DNA of 38,344 nt from Chitinophaga pinensis (GTDB lineage: Bacteria > Bacteroidota > Bacteroidia > Chitinophagales > CAMDFR01): positions 1 to 38,344 of the forward strand of contig CAMBZT010000017.1 in assembly GCA_945872405.1 (NCBI GenBank). The letters are read 5' to 3'. Below the pieces are notes generated by a model, which saw nothing but the letters and a program-made list of their open reading frames with translations, was not told where the DNA came from and did not search any database. Each line of letters starts with the position of its first letter. Position 1 is the first letter of the stretch. The translations under genes and the position numbers were made by a program. Positions 1 to 8,998 of the stretch are shown piece by piece.

Positions 1-1587
1 GTGCCCTTTGCACGAGAATATGGTGGATTGTTGAGTAATCGTTCATTTGGTGGAACTCAGGTACAACGTACTTTTTATGCGGCAGGACAGACCGGTCAGC
101 AGTTGTTATTAGGTGCATATAGTAGTTTGCAACGTCAAGTGGGTATGGGTACTGTAAAGATGTATGCAAGACATGAAATGCTTGATATCGTTAATATTGA
201 TGGTAAGTGCAGAGGGATTATTGCTAGAGATTTAGTGTCAGGAAAATTAGAGCGTCACTTCGGACATGCTGTTTTGCTTTGCACAGGTGGGTATGGAAAT
301 GTTTTTTACTTGTCCACTAATGCCATGGGTTCGAACGTTACTGCGGCTTGGAAAGCACATAAAAAGGGCGCTTTCTTTGGTAATCCATGTTTCACTCAAA
401 TTCACCCGACTTGTATCCCAGTTTCAGGTGATCATCAATCGAAATTGACTTTAATGTCCGAGTCCTTGAGAAATGATGGTAGAATATGGACGCCAAAAGC
501 CAAAGACGACAAGAGAAAAGGAAATGAAATTCCAGAAGAAGAAAGAGATTATTATTTGGAAAGAAGATATCCGGCCTTCGGTAATTTAGTACCAAGAGAT
601 GTGGCTTCACGCGCAGCGAAAGAACGATGTGATGCTGGATACGGGGTAGGAACTTCTGAAATGGCAGTTTATTTAGATTTCAGCACCAACATAAAGCGAT
701 ATGGTACAGTTGAAGCTACCAAAAACAATTTACAAAACCCGGATGAGGCCACTATTATTAAGTTAGGAAAAGAGGTTGTAAAGGAAAAGTATGGTAATTT
801 GTTCGATATGTACAAACAGATAACTGATGAGAATCCATATGAGGTACCCATGAGAATCTATCCAGCGGTGCATTATACCATGGGAGGTTTGTGGGTAGAT
901 TATAACTTAATGACAACAGTGCCTGGTTTATATGCTTTAGGCGAAGCTAATTTTTCTGATCATGGGGCGAACAGATTAGGGGCTTCAGCCTTAATGCAAG
1001 GATTGGCAGATGGTTATTTTGTAATTCCTTATACTATTGGAGCCTATTTATCAAAAGAAATAAGTGTGAAAGCAATTTCTACAGATCATGAGGCCTTCGC
1101 AGATGCAGAGAATAGTGCAGCCGAAGTCTTGAATAAATTGATCAATATAAATGGAACAAAATCAGTTGATTCCTTTCATAAACGATTAGGTAAGATTATG
1201 TGGGAGCAATGTGGAATGGCTCGTAATGCAATTGGCTTAACTGGAGCAATCGCTGAGATTCGTGCCTTAAGAAAAGAATTTTGGACGGAAGTGAAAATAC
1301 CTGGTACTATCAATGAAATGAATTTGGAGTTAGAAAAGGCGGGTAGGGTAGCAGATTTTATTGAGCTTGGAGAATTAATGTGTATAGATGCTTTAGATAG
1401 GAATGAGAGTTGCGGAGGACATTTCAGAGAAGAATACCAAACAGAAGAAGGGGAAGCCAATCGGGATGATCAAAACTATGCCTATGTTTCTGCCTGGGAG
1501 CACAAAGGAGGTGATAACACCTTTCAATTGCACAAAGAAGAATTGATTTACGAAAACATTAAAATTGCTGCTAGAAGCTATAAATAA
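1..1587 (+). CDS. sdhA: Succinate dehydrogenase/fumarate reductase flavoprotein subunit, 5'-truncated by window edge
   Basis: Flavoprotein that oxidises succinate to fumarate (or the reverse) and passes electrons to the iron-sulfur subunit encoded next. Only the C-terminal 528 residues are in the window; the family is usually about 640-670 residues in Bacteroidota, so the N-terminal dinucleotide-binding region and FAD-linked histidine lie upstream. Visible are substrate-site segments HPTCIPVSG (about residue 135), ESLRNDG (154-160), VPRDVASR (197-204, with the family's catalytic arginine), [10 protein letters not shown] (291-300) and the late FAD-binding stretch [18 protein letters not shown] (314-331). 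The sdhB gene follows after 20 nt, so the two are co-transcribed. The GTG at base 1 is an edge artefact, not the true start. Family assignment is firm; the in vivo direction of the reaction cannot be told from sequence. Confidence 0.96.
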   Translation: MPFAREYGGLLSNRSFGGTQVQRTFYAAGQTGQQLLLGAYSSLQRQVGMGTVKMYARHEMLDIVNIDGKCRGIIARDLVSGKLERHFGHAVLLCTGGYGNVFYLSTNAMGSNVTAAWKAHKKGAFFGNPCFTQIHPTCIPVSGDHQSKLTLMSESLRNDGRIWTPKAKDDKRKGNEIPEEERDYYLERRYPAFGNLVPRDVASRAAKERCDAGYGVGTSEMAVYLDFSTNIKRYGTVEATKNNLQNPDEATIIKLGKEVVKEKYGNLFDMYKQITDENPYEVPMRIYPAVHYTMGGLWVDYNLMTTVPGLYALGEANFSDHGANRLGASALMQGLADGYFVIPYTIGAYLSKEISVKAISTDHEAFADAENSAAEVLNKLININGTKSVDSFHKRLGKIMWEQCGMARNAIGLTGAIAEIRALRKEFWTEVKIPGTINEMNLELEKAGRVADFIELGELMCIDALDRNESCGGHFREEYQTEEGEANRDDQNYAYVSAWEHKGGDNTFQLHKEELIYENIKIAARSYK

Positions 1588-1607
1588 TCATTTAAGTTAT
1601 AAAATTT

Positions 1608-2369
1608 ATGTCAGAAAAAACATTAAATCTTACACTAAAAATCTGGAGACAGAAAAATAAAGAAACACGAGGAAGTTTCGAAACCTATCCGATATCTGGT
1701 ATTTCAACGGATATGTCTTTTCTAGAAATGGTAGATGTATTGAATGAAAAGCTAATCACTGAAAGTAAAGAACCTGTTGCTTTTGATCACGATTGCAGAG
1801 AGGGTATTTGCGGTATGTGTAGTATGTATATCAATGGACGTCCACATGGACCTAAGCATGGCGTAACTACCTGTCAATTGCATATGCGTTCGTTTAAAGA
1901 TGGAGAAACTATAGTTATTGAGCCTTGGAGAGCAGCAGCTTTTCCCGTTTTGAAAGACTTAGTAGTAGACCGTTCTTCCTTTGATAGAATTATGGCAGCA
2001 GGAGGATTTATTTCTGTTAACACAGGAAATGCACAAGATGCTAACTCATTACCAATTAGTAAAGATGATGCTGATGAATCTTTTTCAAGTGCGGCTTGCA
2101 TAGGTTGTGGTGCTTGTGTTGCTGCATGTAAAAACGCTTCTGCCATGTTGTTTGTAGCTGCGAAAGTTTCGCAGTATGCGCTTCTACCTCAGGGTCAGCC
2201 TGAAAGAACAAGTCGAGTTCTTAAAATGGTGGCACAAATGGAAGAGGAAGGATTTGGTAGTTGTACGAATACAGGAGCTTGTGAGGCGGAATGCCCTAAG
2301 AGTATTTCTTTATCAAATATTGCTCGCTTAAACAGAGAATACATTAGTGCAGCAGCCACTTCGAAGTAG
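1608..2369 (+). CDS. sdhB: Succinate dehydrogenase/fumarate reductase iron-sulfur subunit
   Basis: Iron-sulfur subunit (253 aa) that carries electrons from SdhA to the membrane cytochrome b subunit and the quinone pool. The N-terminal ferredoxin fold has the [2Fe-2S] ligands in CREGICGMC (63-71) plus a cysteine near 89. The C-terminal half has [11 protein letters not shown] (164-174) and [12 protein letters not shown] (219-230), the cysteine sets for the [4Fe-4S] and [3Fe-4S]/[4Fe-4S] centres. Length is normal. It follows sdhA by 20 nt and is closed by the hairpin terminator at 2391-2423. In Bacteroidota the cytochrome b gene usually precedes sdhA, so it is probably upstream of the window. 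Confidence 0.97.
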   Translation: MSEKTLNLTLKIWRQKNKETRGSFETYPISGISTDMSFLEMVDVLNEKLITESKEPVAFDHDCREGICGMCSMYINGRPHGPKHGVTTCQLHMRSFKDGETIVIEPWRAAAFPVLKDLVVDRSSFDRIMAAGGFISVNTGNAQDANSLPISKDDADESFSSAACIGCGACVAACKNASAMLFVAAKVSQYALLPQGQPERTSRVLKMVAQMEEEGFGSCTNTGACEAECPKSISLSNIARLNREYISAAATSK

Positions 2370-2390
2370 GATATCTTAATCAATTTATAA

Positions 2391-2423
2391 AAAAAAACCG
2401 AAGCATTTGCTTCGGTTTTTTTT
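2391..2423 (+). terminator. Strong rho-independent terminator, probably bidirectional
   Basis: A perfect inverted repeat (2391-2404 pairing with 2409-2422, core ACCGAAGC/GCTTCGGT, four-base loop) is flanked by an A-tract on the left and a T-tract on the right. It can therefore end transcription of sdhAB on the plus strand and of the convergent lipoprotein gene on the minus strand. Confidence 0.93.
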
Positions 2424-2433
2424 ATTCTATTTT

Positions 2434-2817
2434 TTACATCGGTGTTGCAAAATCATTTGATTCGATGCTTAGCTTTGCCTTTGTCCGAAGGTAGAGATCT
2501 TCGTTATCCCATGCACCCTCTACATTATAGTCTTTCCAAGAATCAACTCCATCTTCATTCTTAACTGATTTGATGGTGTATTTCCATAAACTTTTCCATT
2601 CGGGCTCATTCCCTGGTCGATCATACTTTGATATTGCAAAAGTTTGACCTGGTAGTATTGTCTTAACAAAAACCTTGTTATTATCCTTCTGTGCATAGGT
2701 GATTGTTACTTTTTTTGTAGTGTTGTTATGTATTTTTAGATCAACACTGTAATTGGTTACACATGAAGATAACACCAACAACATCAACACAACACCACTA
2801 ACTGCAATTTTTTTCAT
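2434..2817 (-). CDS. Small putative lipoprotein of unknown function
   Basis: A 127-aa protein with a lipoprotein signal peptide: MKK start, hydrophobic stretch at residues 5-16 and lipobox LSSC with the modified cysteine at 19. The mature part is polar and looks beta-rich, with several Trp/Lys/Asp residues, and no family is recognised. The gene converges on sdhB across a shared terminator and is divergent from menA with about 80 bp between them, so it is probably a single-gene transcript. The real start is the ATG at 2815-2817, directly before the signal peptide. Envelope location is well supported; function is unknown. Confidence 0.75.
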   Translation of the reverse strand: MKKIAVSGVVLMLLVLSSCVTNYSVDLKIHNNTTKKVTITYAQKDNNKVFVKTILPGQTFAISKYDRPGNEPEWKSLWKYTIKSVKNEDGVDSWKDYNVEGAWDNEDLYLRTKAKLSIESNDFATPM

Positions 2818-2898
2818 TTCTTAATTCTTAATCCTATCTCATTGACGAAATAGTTTTATTTATGGTTGCATCTGCAATATCTTTGCCAAAATGAAATT

Positions 2899-3819
2899 AT
2901 GTCGAATTCTAGACTGAAAATATGGCTGTCTGCCTTTCGTCTTCGTACTTTACCACTCGCTTTGTCCTGTATTTTTATGGGTGCTGCTCTAACTTTTTCT
3001 TTAAAGAAATTTAACATTTTTATCTTCATTGGTGCAATGTTCACAACGATTTTTTTACAAGTGTTATCTAATCTTGCCAATGACTATGGGGATGGCGTGA
3101 AGGGAACTGATAATAAAGATAGAATCGGTCCCACAAGAGCTGTACAGAGTGGAGAAATTAGTTTAAATGCCATGAAGTCTGCCATTATTGTGACTGCAAC
3201 TCTTTCGTTATTTTCTGGTTTGACACTCTTGTTCCTTAGCTTTGGTGCATCCCATTTTTTACTTACCTTCTTTTTTTTACTACTTGGAATCATTTCTATT
3301 GCTGCGGCTATCAAATATACAGTGGGTGAAAATGCCTATGGGTATAGCGGTTTAGGAGATGTAGCTGTTTTTATTTTTTTTGGATTGATTGGCGTTTTAG
3401 GAAGCCATTTTCTATATACACAGTCGTGCTCATGGAGTCATCTCTTGCTAGCAATGTGCATAGGACTTTTATCTGTAGGTGTTTTAAATCTTAATAATAT
3501 GAGAGATATTGAGAATGATAGAGTTTCAAATAAAAGTACAATTCCTGTAAAGCTTGGTTTAGAGAAAGCAAAAAAGTATCATTTTGTCCTCCTCCTCTCT
3601 GCTATGTTATGCTTAGTTTTCTATGTATTCTCACAGTTTACTTCAATTTTTGGTTTGCTCCCTCTATTAGTGTTTCCAATTGTATTAAATCATCTGATGG
3701 AAGTGAATAGATGTAACTTAAATAGAGATTTCAACCCGATGTTAGCTAAGCTCGCGATAAGCACTTTTTTACTATCAATATTATTTTTTGTAGGCGAATT
3801 TTTAAAAAGTATTGCCTGA
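2899..3819 (+). CDS. menA: 1,4-dihydroxy-2-naphthoate polyprenyltransferase (menaquinone biosynthesis)
   Basis: Integral-membrane UbiA-family prenyltransferase that attaches the polyprenyl tail to 1,4-dihydroxy-2-naphthoate, giving demethylmenaquinone. With the ATG at 2899 the protein has 306 aa and begins MSNSRLKIWLSAFRLRTLPL, the usual N-terminus; the frame is open from 2866 but the extra 11 residues do not fit the family. The first Asp-rich prenyl-diphosphate/Mg site is NDYGDGVKGTDN (from about residue 61), the second is NMRDIENDR (about 200), and there are about eight hydrophobic helices. Its TGA stop overlaps the menC start by one base (TGATG), indicating translational coupling. The men genes and the Sdh complex are functionally linked through the quinone pool. 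Confidence 0.94.
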   Translation: MSNSRLKIWLSAFRLRTLPLALSCIFMGAALTFSLKKFNIFIFIGAMFTTIFLQVLSNLANDYGDGVKGTDNKDRIGPTRAVQSGEISLNAMKSAIIVTATLSLFSGLTLLFLSFGASHFLLTFFFLLLGIISIAAAIKYTVGENAYGYSGLGDVAVFIFFGLIGVLGSHFLYTQSCSWSHLLLAMCIGLLSVGVLNLNNMRDIENDRVSNKSTIPVKLGLEKAKKYHFVLLLSAMLCLVFYVFSQFTSIFGLLPLLVFPIVLNHLMEVNRCNLNRDFNPMLAKLAISTFLLSILFFVGEFLKSIA

Positions 3820-4862
3820 TGAAAGCAAGCTATTTCCCTTTTCAGTTACACTTTATATTGCCAAGTGGCACCTCAAGAGGCATCATGCACAAAAGAGATG
3901 TTTTTTTTATAAAATTAACAGAAGATACTCCTGCTTTTGGTCTTGGAGAATGTGCTCCTTTAAGGGGTTTAAGTATAGATGACACGCCAGAATATGAACA
4001 GATTTTAGCCAAAGTATGTAATAATCCTTCCTATTATCTTCTGAATAAAGGAGAGTTATTGGCCTATCCATCTATTTTGTTTGGATTAGAAACTGCCTAT
4101 TTGGACCTCACTCAGGGTGCAAACGGAATTATTTATGAGAGTGATTTTACGGTTGGCAAAGCTAGTATTGCTATCAATGGTCTTATTTGGATGGGATCGA
4201 TAGATCAAATGAAGCAACAGGTGAGAGACAAGATAGATGGAGGTTCTCAAGTGATAAAGACAAAGATTGGGGCAATTGACTTTGAAAAGGAATTGCAATT
4301 TTTAAGATGGATTCGTTCCGAGTTTTCGGCGGAGAAAATTGTACTTCGACTAGATGCAAATGGTGCATTTACTGCTGATGAGGCATTTCTTAAATTAAAG
4401 CGATTGGCTGAATTAGATATTCATTCAATAGAGCAACCTATTCAGGTAAATCAAGTAGAATTGATGGCTTCATTGGTAGCCACATCGCCGATTCCAATTG
4501 CATTGGATGAGGAATTGATTTCCATCACATCTCCTTCGGAAAAAGAAAATATACTGAAGCAAATTAGGCCACCATACATCATTTTAAAACCAAGTCTACA
4601 TGGTGGAATTTTAGGTTGTAATCAATGGATTACCATTGCGGACAAGCTAAATATAAAATGGTGGATGACTTCGGCATTAGAAAGTAATATTGGTCTGAAT
4701 GCAATTGCACAATATACCTATACGCTGAAAAACAATACTACACATGGTTTGGGAACTGGTGGTCTGTTTAGTAACAATATAGATTCGCCTCTATTTATTA
4801 AGGATGGATCGCTTTATTTTGCTCAAAATGAGCCATTCAATCTACCCCAATTTATACGATGA
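3819..4862 (+). CDS. menC: o-Succinylbenzoate synthase, enolase superfamily
   Basis: Dehydrates SHCHC to o-succinylbenzoate in menaquinone synthesis. The 347-aa protein has an N-terminal capping domain and a beta-barrel with the complete enolase-superfamily set: catalytic KxK (K147, K149), metal ligands D179, E205 and D230, and the second catalytic lysine K257 in ILKPSL. These residues are shared with dipeptide epimerases, so family alone is ambiguous, but the position between menA and menE (1-nt and 4-nt overlaps) settles the role as OSB synthase. Length is normal for Bacteroidota MenC. Confidence 0.93.
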   Translation: MKASYFPFQLHFILPSGTSRGIMHKRDVFFIKLTEDTPAFGLGECAPLRGLSIDDTPEYEQILAKVCNNPSYYLLNKGELLAYPSILFGLETAYLDLTQGANGIIYESDFTVGKASIAINGLIWMGSIDQMKQQVRDKIDGGSQVIKTKIGAIDFEKELQFLRWIRSEFSAEKIVLRLDANGAFTADEAFLKLKRLAELDIHSIEQPIQVNQVELMASLVATSPIPIALDEELISITSPSEKENILKQIRPPYIILKPSLHGGILGCNQWITIADKLNIKWWMTSALESNIGLNAIAQYTYTLKNNTTHGLGTGGLFSNNIDSPLFIKDGSLYFAQNEPFNLPQFIR

Positions 4863-5899
4863 ATTACCTAATTAATAATGTGAATTATTCAGAAGGAGCA
4901 CTTTTCGAGAAGTCGAAAAGTATGCTCATTGGTTTAGAGGTTCCAACTTGGGAGAAGCGTATATGGCAGTTTATTTTGGAGTGGATTGACAAGTCAACAG
5001 AGTCTTTTATTCAAGAAAGTTCAGGCTCTACTGGCATAGCAAAGAAAATTGAAATCAAAAAGAAATATGCCGTAGAGAGTGCAAGAAAAACGATTTTATA
5101 TTTTGGTTTAAAGGAGGGACAAACAATTCATCTATGCATGCATCCGTCTTACATTGGAGCAAAGATGATTATCGTTCGTGCTTTTGTTGGAGGACTAAAT
5201 CTTAGTTATAGTGAAGCCAGTTCTAATGCCCTAAACCTTGTAAAACATTCTGTTGACCTATGTGCCGCTGTTCCTTTACAAGTTTTTGGTCTGTTAGAGC
5301 AAAACAAAGCTGGTAATCCCTTTATTAAGAATGTACTTATTGGTGGTGGCGTTATTCCTTCCACATTGGTATCTAAAATACAAAATCAGCAAACGAAGTA
5401 TTATCAAAGCTTTGGTATGACCGAAACGATAAGTCATATTGCCATAAGAGATTTAGGGAATGATGATACATCTTATCATTGTCTTGAAGGCATTAGTGTT
5501 TCAACAGATATACTGGACAATTGTTTGATAGTGCATGCGCCAGAGCTAGGGGTGGAGCATTTAAAAACCAATGATAATGTGAATCTAATTAATGAAACTA
5601 GTTTTGAATGGCTTGGCCGGGATGATAATGTAATAAATAGCGGTGGAATTAAGATACATCCAGAAAAAATTGAAAAATTGATTGAAAACTTGATCAAAAA
5701 TCCATATTATATTTCATCCATTGCTGACGAAAAGCTAGGAAATAGGATTGTTTTATATATTGCGAGCAATGATTTGTTAGATAAAAATGCTCTGTTACTC
5801 CAATTAAGACCGTTGCTTCCTTCTCATCATTTACCAAAGGAGATTATTATTGAATCTATTTTTGAGTACACTCCTACAGGAAAAATTATCAGAAAATAA
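4859..5899 (+). CDS. menE: o-Succinylbenzoate-CoA ligase
   Basis: ANL-superfamily adenylating enzyme that activates o-succinylbenzoate to its CoA thioester. The 346-aa sequence shows the phosphate-binding loop SSGSTGIAKK (54-63), the YYQSFGMTET adenine/active-site motif (about 180), GRDDNVINSGG with the hinge Asp (about 253) and the terminal PTGKIIRK carrying the catalytic lysine. It is about 100 residues shorter than the E. coli enzyme, as is common in Bacteroidota. The start codon overlaps the menC stop by 4 nt (ATGA). The menF, menD and menB genes are not in the window, so this is a partial pathway cluster. No clear terminator follows. Confidence 0.93.
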   Translation: MNYLINNVNYSEGALFEKSKSMLIGLEVPTWEKRIWQFILEWIDKSTESFIQESSGSTGIAKKIEIKKKYAVESARKTILYFGLKEGQTIHLCMHPSYIGAKMIIVRAFVGGLNLSYSEASSNALNLVKHSVDLCAAVPLQVFGLLEQNKAGNPFIKNVLIGGGVIPSTLVSKIQNQQTKYYQSFGMTETISHIAIRDLGNDDTSYHCLEGISVSTDILDNCLIVHAPELGVEHLKTNDNVNLINETSFEWLGRDDNVINSGGIKIHPEKIEKLIENLIKNPYYISSIADEKLGNRIVLYIASNDLLDKNALLLQLRPLLPSHHLPKEIIIESIFEYTPTGKIIRK

Positions 5900-6006
5900 A
5901 TCATTGAAAATTGGTGGATAAAAAAAAGAGCAATTGGTTCCTTAATTACTAAAGAATACCTTACTTTCACATTTAACTAATTTATCACCACTTAAAAACA
6001 AAAAAC

Positions 6007-6936
6007 ATGGAATTCGCATCTGGATTTGTTATTTTTTTAATAGTAGCAGGTATCTTTTTACTATTTACATGCCTTGTTACTGTGCAACAAGGAACAGTTG
6101 CCATCATTACGCAGTTTGGAAAATATAAGCGCATCATGCATGCCGGTTTGAATATTAAACTCCCTATTATTGAGGCGATTCAGAGGAGAATTTCTGTACA
6201 GAATCGTTCGGCGGAATTAGATTTTCAGGCAATCACGCAAGATCAAGCGAATGTATATTTTAAAGCGATGTTGCTTTATTCGGTATTAAATGAAAACGAA
6301 GAAGTATTAAGAAATGTAGCCTTCAAATTCGTGAATGAAAGAGATTTTATGACAGCTTTAATTCGTACTATTGAAGGATCTATTAGAGGATTTGTGGCTA
6401 CCAAAAAGCAATCAGAAATTCTTTCGTTAAGAAAGGAAATTATAGACGATGTGAAAGATCAAATTGATCATGTTTTAGAATCATGGGGATTTCATCTTTT
6501 AGATTTACAATTGAATGACATCACTTTTGATGAGGCTATTACGCGTTCAATGGCGCAAGTGGTAGCATCTAGCAACTTAAAAGCTGCTGCTGAAAATGAA
6601 GGTCAGGCCTTATTGATTACTAAAACTAAGGCAGCAGAAGCTGAAGGTAATGCTATTAAGATTTCGGCCGAGGCAGAAAGAATGGCAGCTCAGTTAAGAG
6701 GTCAGGGTGTTGCCTTATTCCGTCAAGAAGTCGCAAAAGGTATGAGTGAGGCTGCAAGAGAAATGCAGGAAGCTAACCTTGATGGTTCTTTTTTGCTATT
6801 CTCGATGTGGACAGAATCTATCAAGCATTTTGCTGAGACAGGAAAAGGAAATACCATTTTCTTGGATGGCTCACCAGAAAATATGCAAAGAACCATGCAG
6901 CAGTTGATAAGTACACAACAAGCAAATAAAAAGTAA
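6007..6936 (+). CDS. SPFH/band-7 domain membrane protein
   Basis: A 309-aa protein of the stomatin/prohibitin/flotillin/HflK superfamily, closest in layout to stomatin-like and plant hypersensitive-induced-reaction types. One N-terminal hydrophobic segment (residues 6-27) is followed by the SPFH domain starting VQQGTVAIITQFGKYKRI and continuing to about 210. Then comes an Ala/Glu-rich coiled coil (AAENEGQALLITKTKAAEAE onward). Such proteins form large oligomeric rings on the membrane and scaffold proteases or microdomains; the partner is unknown here. It has its own 106-bp leader and its own terminator, so it appears monocistronic. Confidence 0.9.
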   Translation: MEFASGFVIFLIVAGIFLLFTCLVTVQQGTVAIITQFGKYKRIMHAGLNIKLPIIEAIQRRISVQNRSAELDFQAITQDQANVYFKAMLLYSVLNENEEVLRNVAFKFVNERDFMTALIRTIEGSIRGFVATKKQSEILSLRKEIIDDVKDQIDHVLESWGFHLLDLQLNDITFDEAITRSMAQVVASSNLKAAAENEGQALLITKTKAAEAEGNAIKISAEAERMAAQLRGQGVALFRQEVAKGMSEAAREMQEANLDGSFLLFSMWTESIKHFAETGKGNTIFLDGSPENMQRTMQQLISTQQANKK

Positions 6937-6960
6937 TTATTATTATATTTTGATATATAT

Positions 6961-6992
6961 AGCTGCTTCCTTTTTTGGAAGCAGCTTTTTTT
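6961..6992 (+). terminator. Rho-independent terminator of the SPFH gene
   Basis: A perfect 10-bp stem AGCTGCTTCC / GGAAGCAGCT (6961-6970 with 6977-6986) with a T6 loop runs directly into a T-tract. The T-tract is also the left end of the repeat at 6986-7099. Confidence 0.93.
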
Positions 6993-7099
6993 GTAATTCT
7001 AATCTCGCATGAGGGATAGACGTGAAAAGCCCGGACTGTAAGGAGGACTTGGCACAGATAGCCCGACCACTGCTCTTGTATTTAGCAGTGGGCATGCCC
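6986..7099 (+). repeat. Structured intergenic repeat, copy A1 (114 bp)
   Basis: This segment matches 14820-14933 in direct orientation over 114 bp with only three mismatches (7000, 7038, 7039). Neither copy is coding. Both contain a perfect hairpin CCACTGCT / AGCAGTGG (7067-7074 with 7084-7091), a possible closing helix GCATG / CATGC (7007-7011 with 7093-7097) and a repeated AGCCCG motif. It sits between the SPFH terminator and the first DUF4331 gene. It could be a dispersed element or a small structured RNA; which is not decidable here. Its core resembles the elements at 30896-30983 and 35052-35127. Confidence 0.85.
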
Positions 7100-7221
7100 T
7101 ATTCTGAAATAGATTCTAAATAAATTTCCAAATTTTAAGTCCAAAAAAGGTTACTTTCGTAAGTATTTTTAAAATTGACTATTCATTAGTACCCAATTTT
7201 TATTAAACTAAAAAAAACATT

Positions 7222-8973
7222 ATGAAAAAAACAATCAACACACAGAAGTGGTTTACGCTTTTTGTACTGAGTTTGTTGCTGTTCAATGTAGCAGTAACTG
7301 AGGCCTCAAGTCATCGTGAAGCACCTTTAATTGCCAATGATCCTTTGGCGGATAATACTGATTTATATGCCTTTCGAAGTCCTGATAATCCTAATAAGAT
7401 TACCATAATTGCGAATTATATTCCAACAGAACTACCATGTGGAGGTCCAAATTACCATTCATTTGGGGAGAATATTCGTTATGAAATTCATATAGATAAT
7501 GATGTAACCACTGCTGGAGATGACATCATTTATCGTTTTACTTTTTCAAAAACGAATCAAGATCCAACAACGTTTTTTAATATTCGTCTAGGACTAGAGA
7601 ATTTGAAAACCACTTATATATGCGAAAGAAGTATTGATGGTGGAGTAAGTTTTAGCACAATTGTTAGTGGCGGTATTGTACCACCACCAAATATCGGTGC
7701 TCGTTCCATAGAAAATGCAATTGTTGGACTAGGTGCACCTAGTTACAATTCTTTGGTTACCGCTGCAATTGCAACAGCCAGTTCAGGTGAACAAGTTTTT
7801 TGTGGGCCAAGTGATGATCCATTCTTTGTAGACTTAGGTGGAATTTTTGATTTAGGTGATGCACCTCGACAAGGATCACAAGTAAGAGATGGTTTAGCGA
7901 AATATAATACGCACTCAATTTGTTTGCAGATAGATATTTCTACTCTACAAAAGGATGGTCAATCGGTAGCATCTGCAGTAAATATTTTAGATGCAAATTA
8001 TGTAATTGGTATTTGGGCATCAGCAAGTAGAAGAGCTACAAAGACTTTAAATACAAGCGGTTCAGGTTCGGTAGAAACTGGTGCATGGGTACAGGTTTCA
8101 AGATTGGGTATGCCATTAACCAATGAAGCGGTTATACCAATTGGTAAAAAAGATTTGTGGAATGCAATGACACCTTACCAAGATTTGGATAGCATTGCTG
8201 TGTTTGGAAATTATTTTTACAATCCTGAGTTGGCATTATACATGGATGAAAGTCAGTTTGGTGGTGCCGTTCCAGCAATGCGTGGATTGCGTGTGCAATC
8301 AAAATCATTAGGCACTTATGATTTTAGAAATGGGAAAGATGGTTTGTTTGGATTGAAAGGCAATGCTGCATTAGTTGGTACAGCTTTAGATGATGCTATC
8401 TTCGGTACTTTGCTGTTGCCTGGTGCTGGGAAGCCTCGTTCTGTTGATCTTTGGCCTATATTTCATACAGGCGTTCCTAATTTAGCACCCTATCAATTAG
8501 CTACAGGAAAGGGAGGAAATCCACTCGCAGCAGGAAAACCTTTTGTCAATAACTTCTTACCAAATGGTGGTGATATGTTGAGACTGAATATGGCTGTTCC
8601 TATAACACCTAGAACAGATCCTAAATTCAATTCATTAGGATTAGTTTATGCTGCTGTATTGGGATTGACAGATCCATTGTATAATACTAGCACAACATTA
8701 CAAGCAATACCAAATATGGATGGATTTCCAAATGGAAGAAGACTTGAAGATGATGTAACAAGAATCGAACTACAAGCAGTTGGTGGTGTCGCATTAGCAG
8801 CGATTGGCTTATGGTACGACGACTATAATGCAGCTGACCTAACTGCTTCACCAGTTTCTAATCATTTAATAAATGTATTGCAATACTCTACGGGTGTAGA
8901 AAAAAATGATACTACATTCAAGACAAGTTTCCCTTATGTGCAGGTGCCTTGGAGAGGAACAGCAGTAAATTAA
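7222..8973 (+). CDS. DUF4331 secreted protein without sorting domain (paralogue 1)
   Basis: A 583-aa exported protein of the DUF4331 family, whose biochemical function is not known. It has an N-terminal signal peptide (KK then a hydrophobic core at residues 13-27), after which the mature part begins with the family hallmark SSHREAPLIANDP. Other family motifs seen are ADNTDLYAFRSPDNP, IRYEIHIDND, FCGPSDDPFFVDLGGIFDLG and LPNGGDMLRLNMAVP. It ends about 10 residues after VPWRG with no T9SS sorting domain, unlike its neighbour. It lies 25 nt upstream of the second copy, so both are probably one transcript. Without a sorting domain it may stay periplasmic or leave by another route. Confidence 0.9.
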   Translation: MKKTINTQKWFTLFVLSLLLFNVAVTEASSHREAPLIANDPLADNTDLYAFRSPDNPNKITIIANYIPTELPCGGPNYHSFGENIRYEIHIDNDVTTAGDDIIYRFTFSKTNQDPTTFFNIRLGLENLKTTYICERSIDGGVSFSTIVSGGIVPPPNIGARSIENAIVGLGAPSYNSLVTAAIATASSGEQVFCGPSDDPFFVDLGGIFDLGDAPRQGSQVRDGLAKYNTHSICLQIDISTLQKDGQSVASAVNILDANYVIGIWASASRRATKTLNTSGSGSVETGAWVQVSRLGMPLTNEAVIPIGKKDLWNAMTPYQDLDSIAVFGNYFYNPELALYMDESQFGGAVPAMRGLRVQSKSLGTYDFRNGKDGLFGLKGNAALVGTALDDAIFGTLLLPGAGKPRSVDLWPIFHTGVPNLAPYQLATGKGGNPLAAGKPFVNNFLPNGGDMLRLNMAVPITPRTDPKFNSLGLVYAAVLGLTDPLYNTSTTLQAIPNMDGFPNGRRLEDDVTRIELQAVGGVALAAIGLWYDDYNAADLTASPVSNHLINVLQYSTGVEKNDTTFKTSFPYVQVPWRGTAVN

Positions 8974-8998
8974 TTTGAGATAAATAAAAAATAACAAA

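Noticed and set aside
1-3. GTG at the first base as the sdhA start
   Set aside because: The protein begins in the middle of the conserved flavoprotein; the true start is upstream of the window.
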